NCBI RefSeq assembly: GCF_013307435.2
Contig: NZ_CP102845.1
Span: forward strand, 3,656,001 to 3,720,000
DNA from: Microvirga terrae
GTDB taxonomy: Bacteria > Pseudomonadota > Alphaproteobacteria > Rhizobiales > Beijerinckiaceae
Length of the DNA: 64,000 nucleotides
Direction of reading: 5' to 3'
Position 1 is the first letter of the stretch. Each line of letters starts with the position of its first letter. Shown here piece after piece: positions 61,374 through 64,000 of the stretch. The notes under the pieces are model-generated. The model did no database searches. It had not been told where the DNA came from and saw only the letters and a list, made by a program, of their open reading frames with translations. The position numbers were made by a program, and so were the translations under genes.

Positions 61374-63341
61374 ATGGACGACCTCACCTTAGCCGCCGAT
61401 TTCCCGCAAGCGAACCGCGAGCAATGGCTCAGGCTGGTCGAGGGCGTGCTCAAGGGCGCGGACTTCGAGAAGAAGCTCGTCTCGCGCAGCCATGACGGGA
61501 TCGCGATCCAGCCCCTCTATCCGAAGGCGGAAGGATCGACGCCCGTTATGCGCGAGCAGCCCGGCCGCTGGCTCGTGTCGCAGCGGATCGACCATGCCGA
61601 TCCCGCGAAGGCCAACGAACTGGCTCTCCTCGATCTCGAAGGCGGCGCCGATGCACTGACGCTCGTGACCCACAAGGCTCCCGGGGGCCGCGGATTCGGC
61701 GTGCGGATCGAGAGCCTCGACGATCTCGACCGGGTGCTGTCGGGTGTGATGCTCGACCTCATTCACCTGCGCGTCGATGCGGGCGGCCACGGCCGCCAGA
61801 TTGCGGCGCTGATACTGGCGCTCGCCGAGCGGCGCGGCCACAACCTCTCCCACCTCTCCCTCGATCTCGGCCTCGATCCCATCGGGGCCATGGCGGCGCA
61901 TGGGCGGATGTCCGCGTCCTGGGATGCCATGGCCCGGCGCATGGGCGACACGCTCGAGCATCTGACCGCGCGGGGCTTTGCCGGACGCACCTTTCTGGCC
62001 GATGGGCGCGTCTATCACGAGGCCGGCGCCAGCGAGGCGCAGGAACTCGCGGCCGTGCTCGCGACGGGCATCGCCACCTTGCGGGCGCTCGAAGCGCAAG
62101 GTCACTCGCTCGATGCGGCACGCCGGGCGCTGTCCTTCCTCCTCGTGGCCGATGCGGACGAGTTCCTCACCGTGGCGAAGCTGCGGGCGCTTCGCCGCCT
62201 GTGGGCACGCTTGGAGCAGGCCTGCGGCCTCGAGCCGAAGCCGATCCGCCTGCACGCTGAGACCGCCTGGCGCATGACCACCCGGCGCGACCCTTGGGTG
62301 AATATCCTGCGCACGACGATCGCCGCCTTCTCCGCCGGCATCGGCGGGGCGGACGCGATCACCGTGCTGCCCTTCACGGCCGCGCTGGGCCTGCCCGATG
62401 CCTTCGCCCGCCGGATCGCGCGCAACACGCAGCTGATCCTGCTCGACGAGTCGAACCTTGCCCGCGTGGCCGACCCGGCCGCGGGCGCGGGCGGCTTCGA
62501 GACGCTCACGAACGCCTTGTGCGAGAAGGCCTGGAGCCTGTTCCAGGAGATCGAGCGCGAGGGCGGCATTCTGGAAAGTCTCAAGGCCGGCATGCTCCAG
62601 GCCCGCATCGCGGCCGTGTGCTCCCAGCGGGAAAAAGCCATCGCCACCCGCCGGGAGCCGATCACCGGCACGAGCGAGTTCCCGAACATCCATGAGGCCG
62701 ATGTGGCCGTGCTGCTGCCGATGCCCGCAGCCGAGGCGAACCCGGCCCCCACGGCGTCGGCCTCGTCTCCCGCGTCGACCGAGACCGACTTCGCATCTGT
62801 CGTCGCCATGGCCGGACAGGGCACGCCCCTGATCCAGCTCGTCGGCACCGCGGCCGGCCCGGCGCCCGTCTCCATCGCGCCCCTGCCGTCGATCCGGACG
62901 GCCGAGCCGTTCGAGCGCCTGCGCGACCGCGCGGACGCCTATCGCGCCCGGACCGGGGAACGCCCGAGGATCTTTCTCGCCAATCTCGGGCCGATCGCGG
63001 CCTTCACGGCCCGGGCGACCTTCGCCAAGAATTTCTTCGAGGCCGGCGGCATCGAAGCCGTCACGAACGACGGCTTCTCCGACAACGACAGGCTCCGGCA
63101 CGCCTTCGCGCAAAGCGGAGCCCGGCTGTCCTGCATCTGCTCGACGGACGAGATCTACGAGCAACATGCCGCCGCGGCGGCCGAAGCTCTGCGCGCCGCA
63201 GGATCGACCCTCGTGGCTCTGGCGGGACGACCGGGCGAGCGGGAGGATGCCTGGACCCGGGCCGGGATGACCACCTTCATCTTCGCCGGGTGCGATGCTC
63301 TCACGATCCTGGGCCAGGCTCTCGACGAGGCCGGCGCCTGA
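61374..63341 (+). CDS. mutA: Methylmalonyl-CoA mutase small (beta) subunit
   Basis: The 655-residue protein aligns with the non-catalytic MutA subunit of methylmalonyl-CoA mutase, which pairs with MutB. Segments such as WLVSQRIDHADPAKANELAL, RDPWVNILRTTIAAFSAGIGG and FEASK-like SNLARVADPA lie in the barrel domain (about 1-460). A Pro/Ala linker leads to a Rossmann-like C-terminal domain (about 530-655). That domain lacks the B12-binding DxHxxG motif, consistent with a beta subunit. The pathway is propionyl-CoA to succinyl-CoA. MutB starts about 590 bp downstream. Confidence 0.92.
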   Translation: MDDLTLAADFPQANREQWLRLVEGVLKGADFEKKLVSRSHDGIAIQPLYPKAEGSTPVMREQPGRWLVSQRIDHADPAKANELALLDLEGGADALTLVTHKAPGGRGFGVRIESLDDLDRVLSGVMLDLIHLRVDAGGHGRQIAALILALAERRGHNLSHLSLDLGLDPIGAMAAHGRMSASWDAMARRMGDTLEHLTARGFAGRTFLADGRVYHEAGASEAQELAAVLATGIATLRALEAQGHSLDAARRALSFLLVADADEFLTVAKLRALRRLWARLEQACGLEPKPIRLHAETAWRMTTRRDPWVNILRTTIAAFSAGIGGADAITVLPFTAALGLPDAFARRIARNTQLILLDESNLARVADPAAGAGGFETLTNALCEKAWSLFQEIEREGGILESLKAGMLQARIAAVCSQREKAIATRREPITGTSEFPNIHEADVAVLLPMPAAEANPAPTASASSPASTETDFASVVAMAGQGTPLIQLVGTAAGPAPVSIAPLPSIRTAEPFERLRDRADAYRARTGERPRIFLANLGPIAAFTARATFAKNFFEAGGIEAVTNDGFSDNDRLRHAFAQSGARLSCICSTDEIYEQHAAAAAEALRAAGSTLVALAGRPGEREDAWTRAGMTTFIFAGCDALTILGQALDEAGA

Positions 63342-63448
63342 CGCGGCGGGACGTTTCCTGACCTCGCGCAAAGCTGAAACCCCAGGCCGGAACCCGCTGA
63401 AAAGCCTCACGTTGGTTCAGCCCATTCCTTCTTGCTGTGGAGCGTTCC

Positions 63449-63817
63449 ATGCGTATGATGTCCTGGCTCGGCGCGGCGGCCTTGTCCGCCCTTGCCCTCG
63501 CTCCCGCGGCCCGCGCACAGGCCAACCGGTTCGACGGCAACTGGAGCGTGGAGGTCGTGACGGAAAAAGGCGCCTGCGACCGGGCCTACCGCTACGCAGT
63601 GGTCGTCCAGAACGGCCGGGCCCGTTACGGCGGACCGGAGAACTTCAACGTGAACGGCCAGGTCCAGCCGAACGGCTCGGTCTCGGCAAGCATCTCGCGC
63701 GGCCAGGACCGGGCCAACGTGTCCGGCCGTCTGTCGGGCAATACGGGCCGCGGCACGTGGTCGACCTCGGGTGGACGGGTCTGCTCGGGCTATTGGAACG
63801 CGGAGAAGCGGGGGTGA
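63449..63817 (+). CDS. Small secreted protein between mutA and mutB
   Basis: The 122-residue product has a signal peptide (SWLGAAALSALALAPAARA) and a compact mature part rich in Gly, Asn and aromatic residues (RFDGNWSVEVVTEKGACDRAYRYAVVVQ). Its two Cys flank the domain, so a disulfide is likely. GGAG five bases upstream supports the start at MRMMSW. I recall similar small periplasmic proteins of unknown function in related bacteria. Its location within the mutA-mutB locus is unusual. Confidence 0.72.
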   Translation: MRMMSWLGAAALSALALAPAARAQANRFDGNWSVEVVTEKGACDRAYRYAVVVQNGRARYGGPENFNVNGQVQPNGSVSASISRGQDRANVSGRLSGNTGRGTWSTSGGRVCSGYWNAEKRG

Positions 63818-63931
63818 CGTTCCTCCACCGGTCCCGTCTCCGACCATGCGCCGATAGCATCCCTGTGCCGGATGCCCTAAAATGACGCCCATCACCGTGT
63901 TTCATTCGTCAAGGGTACCCGTTTCAAGGCC

Positions 63932-64000
63932 ATGACCAGCATCCCGGACTTCTCGAGCGTCGCCTTCTCCGCCGCTCCCCTGGCGCCCTCCTCCCAGCCC
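63932..64000 (+). CDS. mutB: Methylmalonyl-CoA mutase large subunit, 5' end only
   Basis: The first 23 codons read MTSIPDFSSVAFSA followed by a Pro/Ala-rich stretch, the usual start of MutB/ScpA large subunits (M-S-x-I-P-D-F). The rest, including the catalytic barrel and B12 domain, is outside the window. Position downstream of mutA supports the call; the sequence alone is short. Confidence 0.7.
   Translation, partial: MTSIPDFSSVAFSAAPLAPSSQP

Noticed and set aside
61389..63410. 673-codon minus-strand frame opposite mutA
   Set aside because: It is a shadow frame; mutA on the plus strand is well supported.

Overview
The window reads as chromosomal DNA of a GC-rich alphaproteobacterium, most likely a Hyphomicrobiales (Rhizobiales) member of the Methylobacteriaceae type such as Microvirga. 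Supporting signs are a gene-transfer-agent (GTA) head cluster, a MucR regulator, an HWE-family histidine kinase, an HpnK/ChbG deacetylase, a DUF6456 protein and a two-hairpin interspersed repeat. The genus is inference. No rRNA, tRNA, CRISPR array, integrase or transposase was seen.

Region 1 (1-10.9 kb) is a GTA-like capsid and packaging cluster on the minus strand. It runs from TerS-like, large terminase, portal, two tiny coupled genes, prohead protease and major capsid to connector, head-tail adaptor, DUF3168 tail terminator and the first codons of a TP901-1-type major tail protein. The order matches RcGTA g1-g9, but the cluster is unusually interrupted. Two trypsin-like proteases lie on the other strand between capsid and connector, a glycine-zipper lipoprotein with its own terminator lies between protease and capsid, and 12 copies of the two-hairpin repeat lie in or next to its gaps. 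The first gene sits behind a near-consensus promoter and an attenuator-like terminator.

Region 2 (11.5-22.8 kb) is mixed housekeeping and accessory DNA: a LuxR-type regulator, a SemiSWEET-like and a YgjV-like membrane protein, an endonuclease/exonuclease/phosphatase-fold protein, an orphan TakP/DctP binding protein, DUF2939 and glycine-zipper proteins, an AI-2E-type transporter, a serralysin-like M10 metallopeptidase with a co-oriented small gene, and a YcgN-type cysteine-cluster protein. A 25-codon membrane microORF with a strong ribosome binding site lies at 18.3 kb.

Region 3 (23.1-35.9 kb) holds a PBP1A-DUF1214-DUF1254-GNAT operon, DUF2336, an AhpD-like protein, a coupled peptidoglycan-binding/DUF1491 pair, SufE, DUF6456, a divergent rhodanese/FtrA pair and MucR. 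The MucR terminator overlaps the 3' end of ftrA.

Region 4 (36.3-49.7 kb) holds an S9 oligopeptidase, a PAS-GAF-PAS-PAS HWE kinase, an isochorismatase-like hydrolase, Fe-type superoxide dismutase, an HpnK-type deacetylase divergent from a GtrB/ArnC-like glycosyltransferase plus MurJ, and an operon of a secreted protein, a frameshifted cupredoxin and an ECF sigma factor.

Region 5 (49.7-64 kb) holds a class III adenylate cyclase with a DUF1194 protein, an esterase-like phytase, a chemotaxis receptor, a branched-chain aminotransferase, a haloacid dehalogenase, an M20 dipeptidase, a HerA-like ATPase, and the methylmalonyl-CoA mutase genes mutA and (partial) mutB separated by a small secreted-protein gene.
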